A DNA stretch of 64,000 nucleotides from Bombilactobacillus bombi (GTDB taxonomy: Bacteria; Bacillota; Bacilli; Lactobacillales; Lactobacillaceae). The position numbers were made by a program, and so were the translations under genes. A model generated the notes under the pieces. It was given only the letters and a program-made list of their open reading frames with translations. It was not told the DNA's origin and ran no database searches. The first letter of the stretch is position 1. Each line of letters begins with the position of its first letter. Shown here piece after piece: positions 34,965-43,251 of the stretch. The DNA lies in the NCBI RefSeq assembly GCF_964340835.1, contig NZ_OZ204251.1; one strand, 5' to 3'.

Positions 34965-35966
34965 TTAGTCACTAATAGTATAAATAGCCACTTCATTAGC
35001 TTCACGATTGGCAGATAGTAAATATAATTGACCATCTTTTTCGTAAACAGTAACATTGCTAGGACCAATATGTTCGGCAATTAATTGTACTGATAAATTA
35101 CTATCTTCAATTAATTCTAAACCTTGTTGGCCAGCACGCCAACCAAACAAAAAGTATTCACGATCACCAATCTTGCCACCCCAAATTGCATGTCCAAAAG
35201 GTGTTACAGTACTACTTTGTGCTAAAGTCTTAAAATTAGTATCATAAATTCTTAAATTCGTGCCGTGAAAGCCTTCAATAGCTAAATATTCATTTTGACC
35301 ATCATGATTAATATCTGCTGCCGCGATATCAGAAGTTTCAAAACTAGATAATTGTGTAAGTACCCAGTCTTGATGATTGTCTGGATACGTTAACTTATAA
35401 ATACCTTCTGCTCCAGTAATTAATGAATAGTCCTTCATCCGACGATAACCATGATTTTTAGTAATTCTAGTAGATAAAGAATGTAAATCATGAATTTTTT
35501 CTTGAGAATCATCATATTCTCCAACCCAAACTTTGCCTGGATCAGACCAATCATCGGTATTCTTTTTAGAATTAGCAATTGAACAACCTACATACCAAAA
35601 GTTATGGCCTTGATTTTGTGGAATAATATCAAAGCGATGTATATAAGGAAAATCACCAATAACGCTTTGATCCCAGCCATTTCCGTTAAAAGTTTCTTTA
35701 ACAATTCGACACCGAGCAGAATTAAATCCAGGATAAAAACGTTGTGTTGCTAGAAAATTCAAAGTACCCGGAATTGCTACCATTGTCATAGTTCCACCAA
35801 CGTCAGGCCAAACTGTTATTCGTTGATAATTATTATTCAAATCATAGGCATAGCAAGGTTGATTCTCTTCTGACGCTACAATAATAAAATCATGTCCTTG
35901 TGCCTTTAATCTCATAATAGCATAGCAATGATCCAATTGATCACTAAAAATTTGTTTAAACTGCAT
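34965..35966 (-). CDS. Cytosolic beta-propeller-like protein of unknown function
   Basis: About 333 residues, without signal peptide or membrane segment. It is rich in Trp, Tyr and Gly with repeated beta-blade-like blocks. AADINHDGQNEYLAIEG is an FG-GAP/calcium-loop-like motif (Asp-x-Asn-x-Asp-Gly), and FGHAIWGGKIGDREYFLFGWRAG is a second distinctive block. I do not know a characterised homologue. Its place between the dehydrogenase and the L-xylulokinase-like gene suggests an enzyme (lactonase or isomerase-like) or sensor of the sugar-acid pathway, but this is inference. ATG 35966 follows GAGG by 8 nt; GTG 35975 is too close to it. Confidence 0.7.
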   Translation of the reverse strand: MQFKQIFSDQLDHCYAIMRLKAQGHDFIIVASEENQPCYAYDLNNNYQRITVWPDVGGTMTMVAIPGTLNFLATQRFYPGFNSARCRIVKETFNGNGWDQSVIGDFPYIHRFDIIPQNQGHNFWYVGCSIANSKKNTDDWSDPGKVWVGEYDDSQEKIHDLHSLSTRITKNHGYRRMKDYSLITGAEGIYKLTYPDNHQDWVLTQLSSFETSDIAAADINHDGQNEYLAIEGFHGTNLRIYDTNFKTLAQSSTVTPFGHAIWGGKIGDREYFLFGWRAGQQGLELIEDSNLSVQLIAEHIGPSNVTVYEKDGQLYLLSANREANEVAIYTISD

Positions 35967-36007
35967 TTTGCACACCTCAAAATTATTTATTATTTTTGAA
36001 CAAAGAA

Positions 36008-36039
36008 ATCCCCGCTAGGTTGCTTAACCCGATGGGGAT
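36008..36039 (-). terminator. Intra-cluster hairpin, probable (attenuating) terminator
   Basis: The outer stem ATCCCC/GGGGAT (36008-36013 with 36034-36039) encloses GGTT/AACC, followed on the minus strand by a T-rich tract broken by a C. It lies between the dehydrogenase and propeller genes and may reduce readthrough into the lyxK half of the cluster. Confidence 0.65.
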
Positions 36040-36073
36040 CACTTTGAATTATAAAAATTCCAAACTATAACAA

Positions 36074-37030
36074 TTATTTATTAACTTGATTGCGCGGTTG
36101 ATTATCTCGTAAATAAGATATTAAGTTTTGAGAAGCCTCAGCAGCAATAGCAGTCCGTGCTTCTAAGGTGCCTGTTCCTGCATGTGGAGTCATAACTACA
36201 TTATCTAAATCACGTAATGCTTCTGGAATATTAGGTTCTGTTTCAAAAACATCCAAACCGGCACCAGCAATTTTGCCATTTTTTAAAGCTTCAATTAAAT
36301 CATTTTGCTTAATTAACACTCCTCTAGCAGCATTAATAATATAGGCTGTATCTTTCATTTTATCAAAAATATCAGCATTAAAAATACCCTCTGTTGATGG
36401 TAAAGCTGGGGCATGGAGCGTAATAACATCGGCGGTTTTAACCAAAGTATCAAAATCTACATATTTAACATCCAGTTGTTGTTCCAAATCAGAATCCAAA
36501 CGATGTGCATCATTATAGATAACTTTCATACCAAATACTTGTGCAAATTTTGCAACTTGTGAACCAATACGGCCCATGCCATAAACACCTAAAATCTTAT
36601 CTTGCAAACTCATACCCATGTATTGGGGTTCTGAAACATCAATCCAATTACCAGAGCGAACAACTTTATCATAAAAATGTAGATGCCGAACAGTGGCTAG
36701 CAAAAGCGTAAAAGTCATTTCTGCTGTAGGAACTCGTACTCCCTGAGGACAGTTAGAAACTACAATACCCTTGCTTTTAGCATATTCAATATCAATATGA
36801 TCAAATCCTACGCCATTAGCAGTGATAATTTTTAAATTGGTTCCCGCGTCAATTAGTTCGCGGTCTCCTTTCATGCCCATAATTAACAAACCATCGTATT
36901 CAGATAAATGTTCTAACACCCATGAACGCGTTTCTTTTTCAGGATCATAAGTCACATCAAAATTCTTCTTTAATTCTGACAAACCTGCTTCTGGAATAAT
37001 TCCTGTAACTAATACTTTTGCTTTTTTCAT
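36074..37030 (-). CDS. D-2-hydroxyacid dehydrogenase (glyoxylate/2-ketoaldonate reductase-like)
   Basis: A 318-residue dehydrogenase of the D-isomer-specific family. The cofactor loop is GVYGMGRIGSQVA near residue 148, the catalytic arginine is in NAARGVLI near 234, the glutamate in DVFETEPNIPE near 263 and the histidine in MTPHAGTGT near 282. The GRHPR/ketogluconate-reductase style fits reduction of a sugar-derived 2-oxo acid. In this cluster it could replace YiaK as a 2,3-diketo-L-gulonate reductase. AAAGGAGA lies 8 nt before the ATG; it starts 20 bp after the amidohydrolase. Confidence 0.88.
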   Translation of the reverse strand: MKKAKVLVTGIIPEAGLSELKKNFDVTYDPEKETRSWVLEHLSEYDGLLIMGMKGDRELIDAGTNLKIITANGVGFDHIDIEYAKSKGIVVSNCPQGVRVPTAEMTFTLLLATVRHLHFYDKVVRSGNWIDVSEPQYMGMSLQDKILGVYGMGRIGSQVAKFAQVFGMKVIYNDAHRLDSDLEQQLDVKYVDFDTLVKTADVITLHAPALPSTEGIFNADIFDKMKDTAYIINAARGVLIKQNDLIEALKNGKIAGAGLDVFETEPNIPEALRDLDNVVMTPHAGTGTLEARTAIAAEASQNLISYLRDNQPRNQVNK

Positions 37031-37050
37031 TAATAATTATCTCCTTTAAA

Positions 37051-38022
37051 CTATTTATTTTTAAATACGGGATCTTCGCTATCTTTCATTGCTTGAACAT
37101 TTTCTGGCTTAAAATAAATCCGTTCAGCATTATTATACATAACATCTTCTAGTTCTGATTCAGTAAAAATGTCAGTAGCTTCCAACCACGTTGATAAATC
37201 GTGATATGAATTAAAAGTTGAAGACCAAGGAGAATCAGTTCCCCAAAAAATACGTTTAGCTCCTAAAACTTTTTTAGCTAAAGCAACGTCTTTTTGACAA
37301 CGTGGAAATGGGAATTCAGTCTCACCTTCGATATCTTGAATAGCCGATATTTCAGTGTAAATATTGGCAAATGGTTGCCATTGTTGCAAAGCATTTTCTA
37401 AACGATCTAGATGATCGGCATTTGGAAATGATAAATGACAAACTACAAAATCTAATTTTGGATAATGCTGAGCCAAATTAGCAATAGCTTCTGGTTCATA
37501 ACTAAATTGTGTATAATCTCAATAATCCACAGTCACAACAAAACCTGGATAATCAGCAATAAAATGAAAAATCTTTCCTAATTCTGGTGTTGTATCTAAT
37601 CGGAAAGGTTGATGGTAACCGTGCAAACCTCCACCTTGGCTGATTTCAAATTTAATTGCTCGAAATCCCAAATCTTCTACATGTCGTTGAACAATCTGCA
37701 TTGCATTATCTGCAAACGGATCCACTGAAAAAGCAGCAATAAATTTATCCGGATACTTTTTAACTGTTTGATAAGAATAATAATTTTGATAACCATTTAA
37801 ACTTCCCTGTAGCAAGACCGCTTTATTAATTCCATTTTCATCCATTACGTTTAAGGCTGATTCAGCCAAAAAATTATCATCGCCCCAACCATCAGGAATC
37901 AATTTAATTAACGTACCATCATCCCAAATCGTTTGACCATTGCCTAAAGGTGTCATTCTACCTTTGCCATTTAAACCAGCAACTGAACGTACTAAATGTA
38001 AATGTCCATCAATTTTTTTCAT
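37051..38022 (-). pseudogene. Amidohydrolase-2 family hydrolase, interrupted by in-frame TGA
   Basis: A continuous frame of 324 codons encodes a metal-dependent TIM-barrel hydrolase: KKIDGHLHL gives the N-terminal H-x-H metal motif, FRAIKFEIS and VVCHLSFP follow, and FWGTDSPWS carries the late aspartate. One TGA (37519-37521, codon 168) splits it after VTVDY, and the same frame resumes DYTQFSYEPEA; a single base change from GGA (Gly) would explain it. Family members are lactonases (rhamnono- or fuconolactonase type) or non-oxidative decarboxylases. A strong AAAGGAG precedes the ATG and neighbours are intact. It is either a recent null mutation, a read-through case or a base-call error. Confidence 0.85.
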
Positions 38023-38101
38023 AATATTTTACTCCTTTAATTAACCTTATAATTGTATAATTAAAGAGCATTGCAGTCATGAAGTAAAATATTAAATTTT
38101 A

Positions 38102-38569
38102 CTATTTCAAAGAAATTTTTACACATAATTTATGGTTATGACCTACTTTTCCATCAACCATTCCATGTGCTGCATGTAAATCATCGGGATCAAAAATTGC
38201 ATAATGACGACTAGTTAATAATGCCTTACTATGAGTTTTAGGATGTTTGAAAAATTGTATTTCTTCTTTTGGATCATAATCACTGACCGGTTCTGCAGTC
38301 CCTGCGTCACTCCAACGTACCCATTCAGCTCCTTCAATCATGTAATGAATATCAATATGGTCACGATGAGTCTCATAATTCATATCTTTATAATTACGGG
38401 TATCATAACTTTGAAATCGTAATTCTACTCCATCAGCAATAACTTTTGCTCCAATTGGTTCTGCGAGTAGTTCATCTACTGTACGACTTTCCAACCACTT
38501 AATAGCTGTTTGAATACGTTTTTGTACCTTGTCATCAAACTTATAATTTTTTCCTAATCCAAATTCCAT
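38102..38569 (-). CDS. YhcH/YjgK/YiaL-family cupin-like protein (second copy)
   Basis: A 155-residue protein of the YhcH/YiaL (DUF386) family. Mid-protein ETHRDHIDIHYMIEG and the late FDPDDLHAAHGMVDG with HKLCVKISLK give the histidine and glutamate metal-site pattern of the jelly-roll fold. Homologues act on sugar-acid or sialic-acid intermediates as anomerase-like enzymes; YiaL belongs to the E. coli yia-sgb operon. GGAGG lies 7 nt before the ATG. It sits between the transporter and the amidohydrolase, and a diverged paralogue begins the operon. Confidence 0.85.
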   Translation of the reverse strand: MEFGLGKNYKFDDKVQKRIQTAIKWLESRTVDELLAEPIGAKVIADGVELRFQSYDTRNYKDMNYETHRDHIDIHYMIEGAEWVRWSDAGTAEPVSDYDPKEEIQFFKHPKTHSKALLTSRHYAIFDPDDLHAAHGMVDGKVGHNHKLCVKISLK

Positions 38570-38585
38570 TTTTTATTCCTCCAAT

Positions 38586-39833
38586 TTATTTTTTATCTTC
38601 TTTTATAAATAACAGTGCAATAAAACCAATTAGTGGAAATATCGAAATAACTAAAAAGGATGTAACATAACTCTTAGTAGCTGTTAACAAACTACCTAAT
38701 AATATTGGTGCTAAAAATGAACCAGCTTGATTAAATACATTAACAAATCCAACAACTGTTCCACGAAGATCTGGTGGCGCCACTTCTACAGATAATGTAT
38801 TAGTTAATGAACTAAACATAAAGGCACCAACTCCTAATGCACCAGCCCAAAAGTATAACATGCCTAAATTGCCTTTAGGTGATAATGCAAAACCAATTAT
38901 GGTTGGAGTAAAAATTGCCATAAAAATTGCTGATAATATATGTCTAGATATCTTAGAATGATCGGATATATATCCTGCTATTATCATTGAAATGACGGAG
39001 GTAATTCCAAAAAATGCCATTGCTTTTCCAGCAGTAACAACTGAAAATCCTAAACTACTTACAATAAATAGGTTAGCCCAATTAGTTACTCCCCATTTAG
39101 CACCTGTAGCACATAAACCTGTTATAGCAAGCATTAAGACATTACGATCTGTAAATGCTTTCTTTAACATAGTCATAGAAGATTCTTTATTTGGATTTTG
39201 TGCTTTTTCTGTCTCAGAAGTCTTTTTAACACGGTATGGTGGATTTCCTTTTAAAGCAAATATAACGTAACCCAAAACCAATAGTGGTATAACTGCTGTA
39301 ACAAACATGGCTGCACGCCATCCATAATGCTGTGCTACTGTAGGTGCATATAGATTGACAACTGTTAATCCAAATGAGGTACAAGTAGTAAATATACCAG
39401 TAGCTGTAGCTCTTTGTTTATCAGTAAACCATTCACTAATAACACCCATACAAGCAGACAAATCAGGTCCTGATACTAGTCCTAAAATAAATCTAAATAG
39501 CAGCCCTGACCAATATCCTTGCATAAATCCCATTAATGCCATGGCTACAGCATTACCAATAACTGTAAAAATAACCATTTTTCGATAACCAATTTTATCA
39601 GCTAACATTCCACCTGGTAAAACAGTTAAGGTATAGCCAATATAAAATGCAGTAACGTAATTATTTCCTTGTGAAACACTGAAATGCATAGAATTATTAA
39701 CAATAGGCATTAACGTTGCCCATACAAGTCTAGTAATAAAGCTTATCAAAAAAGCTAACCATAAACCTGCTAGTATCATTATTTGTTTTAAAGTCCATTT
39801 ATCATTACTAATATCAATATCATTACTTTGCAC
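38586..39833 (-). CDS. MFS transporter, anion:cation symporter type (sugar acids)
   Basis: About 415 residues and twelve transmembrane helices. The motif GGMLADKIGYRKM between helices 2 and 3, and the LGLVSGPDLSACMGVISEWF helix, resemble the ACS family (GudP, DgoT, ExuT) that imports hexonates, glucarate or uronates with protons. GTG 39833 follows AGGAGG by 8 nt; GTG 39842 abuts it. The gene lies second in the LacI-controlled cluster, so it should import the pathway's substrate, most likely an organic acid rather than a neutral pentose. Confidence 0.85.
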   Translation of the reverse strand: MQSNDIDISNDKWTLKQIMILAGLWLAFLISFITRLVWATLMPIVNNSMHFSVSQGNNYVTAFYIGYTLTVLPGGMLADKIGYRKMVIFTVIGNAVAMALMGFMQGYWSGLLFRFILGLVSGPDLSACMGVISEWFTDKQRATATGIFTTCTSFGLTVVNLYAPTVAQHYGWRAAMFVTAVIPLLVLGYVIFALKGNPPYRVKKTSETEKAQNPNKESSMTMLKKAFTDRNVLMLAITGLCATGAKWGVTNWANLFIVSSLGFSVVTAGKAMAFFGITSVISMIIAGYISDHSKISRHILSAIFMAIFTPTIIGFALSPKGNLGMLYFWAGALGVGAFMFSSLTNTLSVEVAPPDLRGTVVGFVNVFNQAGSFLAPILLGSLLTATKSYVTSFLVISIFPLIGFIALLFIKEDKK

Positions 39834-39849
39834 TATTCTCACCTCCTGA

Positions 39850-40302
39850 TTATTGACCTAATTTTAAAACTATTTTTCTCACTTTATTAGCCGTTCCATT
39901 TACCATTCCGTTGGTTCTATGCGGTTCATGCATGCCAATTAGTAAAAAATCTCCCTTATTTAAAATGATTTTATTATAATGAAGAGGTTTTTTAACATAC
40001 ATAATATCTCTTTCTAAATTATAATTATCATTAAAATTAGGTGTTATTCCTGTAGCTACATCAATTTCTTCTTGACCATCAACTATATAATGAAAGTCCA
40101 ATCTTTTTTTATGGACTTCAAATTGAAATTGTTCTATATCTTCAGTCATATATTCTAAGGTTTGACAATAAAAGTCGTCACCTTCAATATTGCTCTTTCC
40201 TAATGGTATTTTATTAACATCAACATTCTTTAAAAAGTTTCTAGCCTTATCTAATTTCAAGTAATCATTTTTATTAAATTCTTCTAAATTTGCATATAGC
40301 AT
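39850..40302 (-). CDS. YhcH/YjgK/YiaL-family cupin-like protein (first copy)
   Basis: About 150 residues of the same family as the product of 38102-38569, with FQFEVHKKRLDFHYIVDGQE and LLIGMHEPHRTNGMVNG carrying the conserved histidines and glutamates. It is the first gene of the cluster. The start is placed at ATG 40302: the family normally begins with this MLYANL-like strand, and the mapped promoter would put the transcript start near the alternative ATG at 40341, leaving no leader. Two divergent members in one operon suggest two different anomeric or lactone substrates. Confidence 0.82.
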   Translation of the reverse strand: MLYANLEEFNKNDYLKLDKARNFLKNVDVNKIPLGKSNIEGDDFYCQTLEYMTEDIEQFQFEVHKKRLDFHYIVDGQEEIDVATGITPNFNDNYNLERDIMYVKKPLHYNKIILNKGDFLLIGMHEPHRTNGMVNGTANKVRKIVLKLGQ

Positions 40303-40347
40303 TAACTTACTAGCCCCCACATCTAACAACATATTGTTCATGTATTT

Positions 40348-40376
40348 ACAATATTAACCGGTTAACCAAAAATCAA
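40348..40376 (-). promoter_or_regulatory. Core promoter with LacI operator in the spacer
   Basis: On the minus strand, -35 TTGATT (40371-40376) and -10 TATTGT (40348-40353) are 17 bp apart. The 12-bp perfect palindrome TTAACCGGTTAA (40354-40365) fills most of that spacer. A bound LacI-family repressor there would block RNA polymerase directly, so this is the probable control point of the sugar-acid operon. Confidence 0.75.
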
Positions 40377-40447
40377 AAATATCCCAATTGTTAATAATAA
40401 AATAAGTTATAATAAATATAGTAAATATATATTAACAAGGAAAAATT

Positions 40448-41452
40448 ATGGAAAAACTAACTATCCGTGATATCGCTGTTATGGCTAATGTTTCAACAGC
40501 AACAGTTTCTAATTACTTAAATGGTAATTATGAACGTATGTCCTTAGAAACACGCCAAAATTTAGCTAATATCATTAATAATACTAATTATATTCCCAAT
40601 ACTACAGCTCGTAATCTGGCTAAACACGAAAACAAAACTATTGGTGTTTCCATTGCTGACATTACTAATCCATTTACTTCTCAAGTTCTTTCAGGTATTT
40701 ATGAACGTTGTGATACTTATAATTATCGTGTTTTATTTACAAACGCAAACAACAGTGAACAAAAAGAAATCGATAATATTACACGCTTACAAAACGAGAA
40801 AGTAGCAGGTATTATTGTTGATCCTGTTAATCCTGATAGCCCTATTTACCAATCCTTATCAAATTCCAATACTGTAATGGTTGACCGTCAATCAGCCAAT
40901 TTAATTATTGATACCATCGCTACTGATAACGTTAAATCTGTACAAGAACTAGTAGAACAAATGAAAAAACAAAATTATCAAAAAATCTATTTTATTACTT
41001 GGCCCTTTCAAAACATTAGTACTAGAACTCAACGCTATCAAGGATTCATTAAAGCTACTAAATACTCTACCTTAGATTATTTAGTCACGGTCCCTCACCA
41101 TGGAAAATTAGCCGAATATCAGCAATTCACGCAAAACATTGCAACAATCATGAATAAAAAAGGCAATGAAAAAATTGGATTTTTCTGTATGAATGCTCGT
41201 GTTTTGCTCAGGCTTCTACAAGCCATGCAAAAATTAAATTTTGCTTATCCAACAGATTATGGTGTTGCTACTTATGAAGAGTTTGACTGGATGAAAGTAA
41301 TGACACCTCCTATCAGCTGCATTCGGCAGGATTCTTTTTCTATTGGTCAAGTTGCAATGAATAGCTTGCACCACAAAATTGAAAATAAAATTTCAACCTT
41401 ACCTAAGTTAAAACTCATTCCTACAAAACAAATTCTTCGTAACAGTTTTTAA
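40448..41452 (+). CDS. LacI-family transcriptional regulator
   Basis: A 334-residue regulator. The N-terminal HTH (residues 3-50) reads TIRDIAVMANVSTATVSNYLNG, with the hinge helix PNTTARNLA following. The periplasmic-binding-like ligand domain starts IGVSIADITNPFTSQV, and SCIRQDSFSIGQVAMNSL lies near the end. It is divergent from the sugar-acid operon, and TTAACCGGTTAA in that operon's promoter is its likely operator. The same palindrome recurs just after its stop codon. The ligand is presumably a sugar-acid catabolite. Confidence 0.92.
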   Translation: MEKLTIRDIAVMANVSTATVSNYLNGNYERMSLETRQNLANIINNTNYIPNTTARNLAKHENKTIGVSIADITNPFTSQVLSGIYERCDTYNYRVLFTNANNSEQKEIDNITRLQNEKVAGIIVDPVNPDSPIYQSLSNSNTVMVDRQSANLIIDTIATDNVKSVQELVEQMKKQNYQKIYFITWPFQNISTRTQRYQGFIKATKYSTLDYLVTVPHHGKLAEYQQFTQNIATIMNKKGNEKIGFFCMNARVLLRLLQAMQKLNFAYPTDYGVATYEEFDWMKVMTPPISCIRQDSFSIGQVAMNSLHHKIENKISTLPKLKLIPTKQILRNSF

Positions 41453-41467
41453 AATCAACTTTTGATT

Positions 41468-41505
41468 TTGTAATCTTTAGTTAACCGGTTAACTAAAGAT
41501 TACAA
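41468..41505. promoter_or_regulatory. 38-bp perfect palindrome containing the LacI operator core
   Basis: Bases 41468-41505 form a perfect inverted repeat centred on CCGG and carrying TTAACCGGTTAAC, the same 13 bases found in the operon promoter at 40354-40366. A moderately T-rich tail follows. It can act as lacI's terminator hairpin and as an auxiliary operator about 1.1 kb from the first, which would allow repression by looping. Confidence 0.6.
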
Positions 41506-41511
41506 TTTTAT

Positions 41512-41525
41512 TGTAGACGTTTTCC
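41512..41525. promoter_or_regulatory. cre-like site without adjacent gene start
   Basis: TGTAGACGTTTTCC matches the 14-base cre consensus at 12 positions. It lies downstream of lacI in the convergent gap, so its function is unclear. Confidence 0.4.
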
Positions 41526-41763
41526 ATTTATTGTCAAGCGCTTAATTAATAGCTAAATTTCACAAATTATTTTTTAAATTATTTAATTTACTATTATTTT
41601 CCAATTTATAAATGCTTTTATTATTGTGAATTAAAAAATAATTTTTTTGATGATGGAAAAATTAGCCCCACTTACTAAGCGAGCACTAATCAATGCTCAA
41701 CTATCCTTGAAGATGTTTAAATCTTTTTCAAAATAAACTTATAATTCGATTTAAGGCAAAATT

Positions 41764-41797
41764 AAAAGGCTGAAACAATTGCTTGTTTCAGCCTTTT
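41764..41797. terminator. Terminator of the arabinose operon
   Basis: A perfect 14-bp stem (41764-41777 with 41784-41797, 6-nt loop) with T-runs on both strands, just beyond the araA stop. Confidence 0.9.
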
Positions 41798-41807
41798 ATT
41801 TATTTAA

Positions 41808-43232
41808 TTATTTAATATTAACTAATTCAATTCCATACAATGTTGCCAAATCTTGTACTTGTTGTTCTGTGGCTACAAAGGAGAAGACTGTATGGTGACC
41901 GCCACCATTTTCAATCCATTCAGTAGCACCCTTTTTAAGACCTGCTTTTGGTGTCCACATTTGTTTAGCAACTGGCAAGTGTGGTGTTTCTTTTTCAGGC
42001 TTATGTGCGTCCACTTCATAGCTAATTAACTTGAAGCCATCACGGAAATCAGCCATTGTAACATCAATTGCTGGTCCTTCAGATCCAGTAAACACTAAAC
42101 GTGCAGGATCATCTTTACCACCAATGTCTAATGGATGAACTTCTACACGTGGCTTAGTAGAAGCAATCGAAGGGTCAACTTCCAACATATGTGAACCCAA
42201 AATTGCTTGATGTCCTGGACGTAAATCTAATGTGTAATCTTCCATAAAGGCAGTTTGTTTATTATGAGTCATAATCTTGAAAGTCCGCAACAAAGCTGCT
42301 GTCTTCCAATCACCTTCACCAGCAAATCCGTAACCATCCCGCATCAATAATTGTGCTGCTAAGCCTTGTAATTCTTCTAAGCCCCACAAGTCTTCAAAGT
42401 TGGTAGTAAAGGCACTATACCCACCACGTTCAAAGAAACGAGTCATAGCAATGTATTGTTTTAATTGGTAACGTACTGCATGTTCAAAAGTCTTTGGATC
42501 ATTGTCGCCAACTACCAATTCATAATCTGATTGAAGTTTTTGATATTCTTTTTCAACATCATCATCAGAAACTTGCTTCATTTCAGCTACTAAATCGCCA
42601 ACACCAAAGTAGTCAACAGTCCAACCCATTTGAATTTGTGCTTGAATTTTGTCACCCTCGGTAACGGCAACATTACGCATATTGTCACCAAAGCGAGCTA
42701 CTTTCAAATTAAATGATTCTTCATAAGCAACGGCAACATCTTCCCAATCAGCAATTTCTTGTTGAACTTCACTATCATTCCAGTGTCCATAAATCACCTT
42801 ATTGTGCTTTTGCAAGCGTGCATTGATATAACCATATTCACGATCACCATGAGCACTTTGGTTTAAGTTCATATAATCAAAATCAATCGTATCATATGGA
42901 ATATTATCTAAATATTGTGTTGCAAAATGTAACAATGGTTTTTGCAAAAGCTTGGTACCACGAATCCAGTTTTTAGCAGGTGAAAATGTATGCATCCAGG
43001 TAACCACACCCGCTACTTGATCGTTGTAATTTGCTTCTTTCATAAATTTAGTAATCTCATCTGCAGTCGTTAAAACTTCTTTAAAAACAATTTTATATGG
43101 TAATTTACCGCTAGCATTTAGTCCAGCTACAATTTCTTTAGCATCTTTAGCTACACTCTTTAGAGTTTCTTCACCATATAAATGCTGACTACCAGCAGCA
43201 AACCAAAATTCATAATTAGGTACTTGTAACAT
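41808..43232 (-). CDS. araA: L-arabinose isomerase
   Basis: A 474-residue isomerase converting L-arabinose to L-ribulose. The start FWFAAGSQHLYGEE, HTFSPAKNWI and the catalytic region FEDLWGLEEL (glutamates), HMLEVDPSIA and ENGGGHHTVFS (metal-binding histidines) are all standard AraA. ATG 43232 follows AAGGAG by 8 nt; GTG 43241 overlaps that site. It is last in the araE-araB-araD-araA operon and is followed by a terminator. Confidence 0.97.
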   Translation of the reverse strand: MLQVPNYEFWFAAGSQHLYGEETLKSVAKDAKEIVAGLNASGKLPYKIVFKEVLTTADEITKFMKEANYNDQVAGVVTWMHTFSPAKNWIRGTKLLQKPLLHFATQYLDNIPYDTIDFDYMNLNQSAHGDREYGYINARLQKHNKVIYGHWNDSEVQQEIADWEDVAVAYEESFNLKVARFGDNMRNVAVTEGDKIQAQIQMGWTVDYFGVGDLVAEMKQVSDDDVEKEYQKLQSDYELVVGDNDPKTFEHAVRYQLKQYIAMTRFFERGGYSAFTTNFEDLWGLEELQGLAAQLLMRDGYGFAGEGDWKTAALLRTFKIMTHNKQTAFMEDYTLDLRPGHQAILGSHMLEVDPSIASTKPRVEVHPLDIGGKDDPARLVFTGSEGPAIDVTMADFRDGFKLISYEVDAHKPEKETPHLPVAKQMWTPKAGLKKGATEWIENGGGHHTVFSFVATEQQVQDLATLYGIELVNIK

Positions 43233-43251
43233 ATTTAACACTCCTTAATTT

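Larger units (their letters stand above)
41453..41763. other. Convergent intergenic region with orphan control signals
   Basis: About 310 bases between two 3' ends, with no gene. It contains the 38-bp palindrome with the LacI core, a cre-like site at 41512-41525 and a second AAGCGCTT-centred site at 41533-41545. No gene starts here on either strand, so these signals have no obvious target. The rest (41550-41760) is AT-rich with only a weak GAGCA/TGCTC repeat. Confidence 0.5.

Noticed and set aside
37519..37521. TGA as a selenocysteine codon
   Set aside because: No selenocysteine insertion structure or sel genes were seen, and the surrounding sequence is explained by a Gly-to-stop change.
40354..40365. 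TTAACCGGTTAA as an AdcR-type zinc operator
   Set aside because: It resembles the streptococcal AdcR motif, but it sits in the promoter next to a LacI gene and the metal importer has a Zur-like box instead.
41681..41700. GAGCA/TGCTC repeat as a terminator
   Set aside because: The stem is only 5 bp with no T-run.
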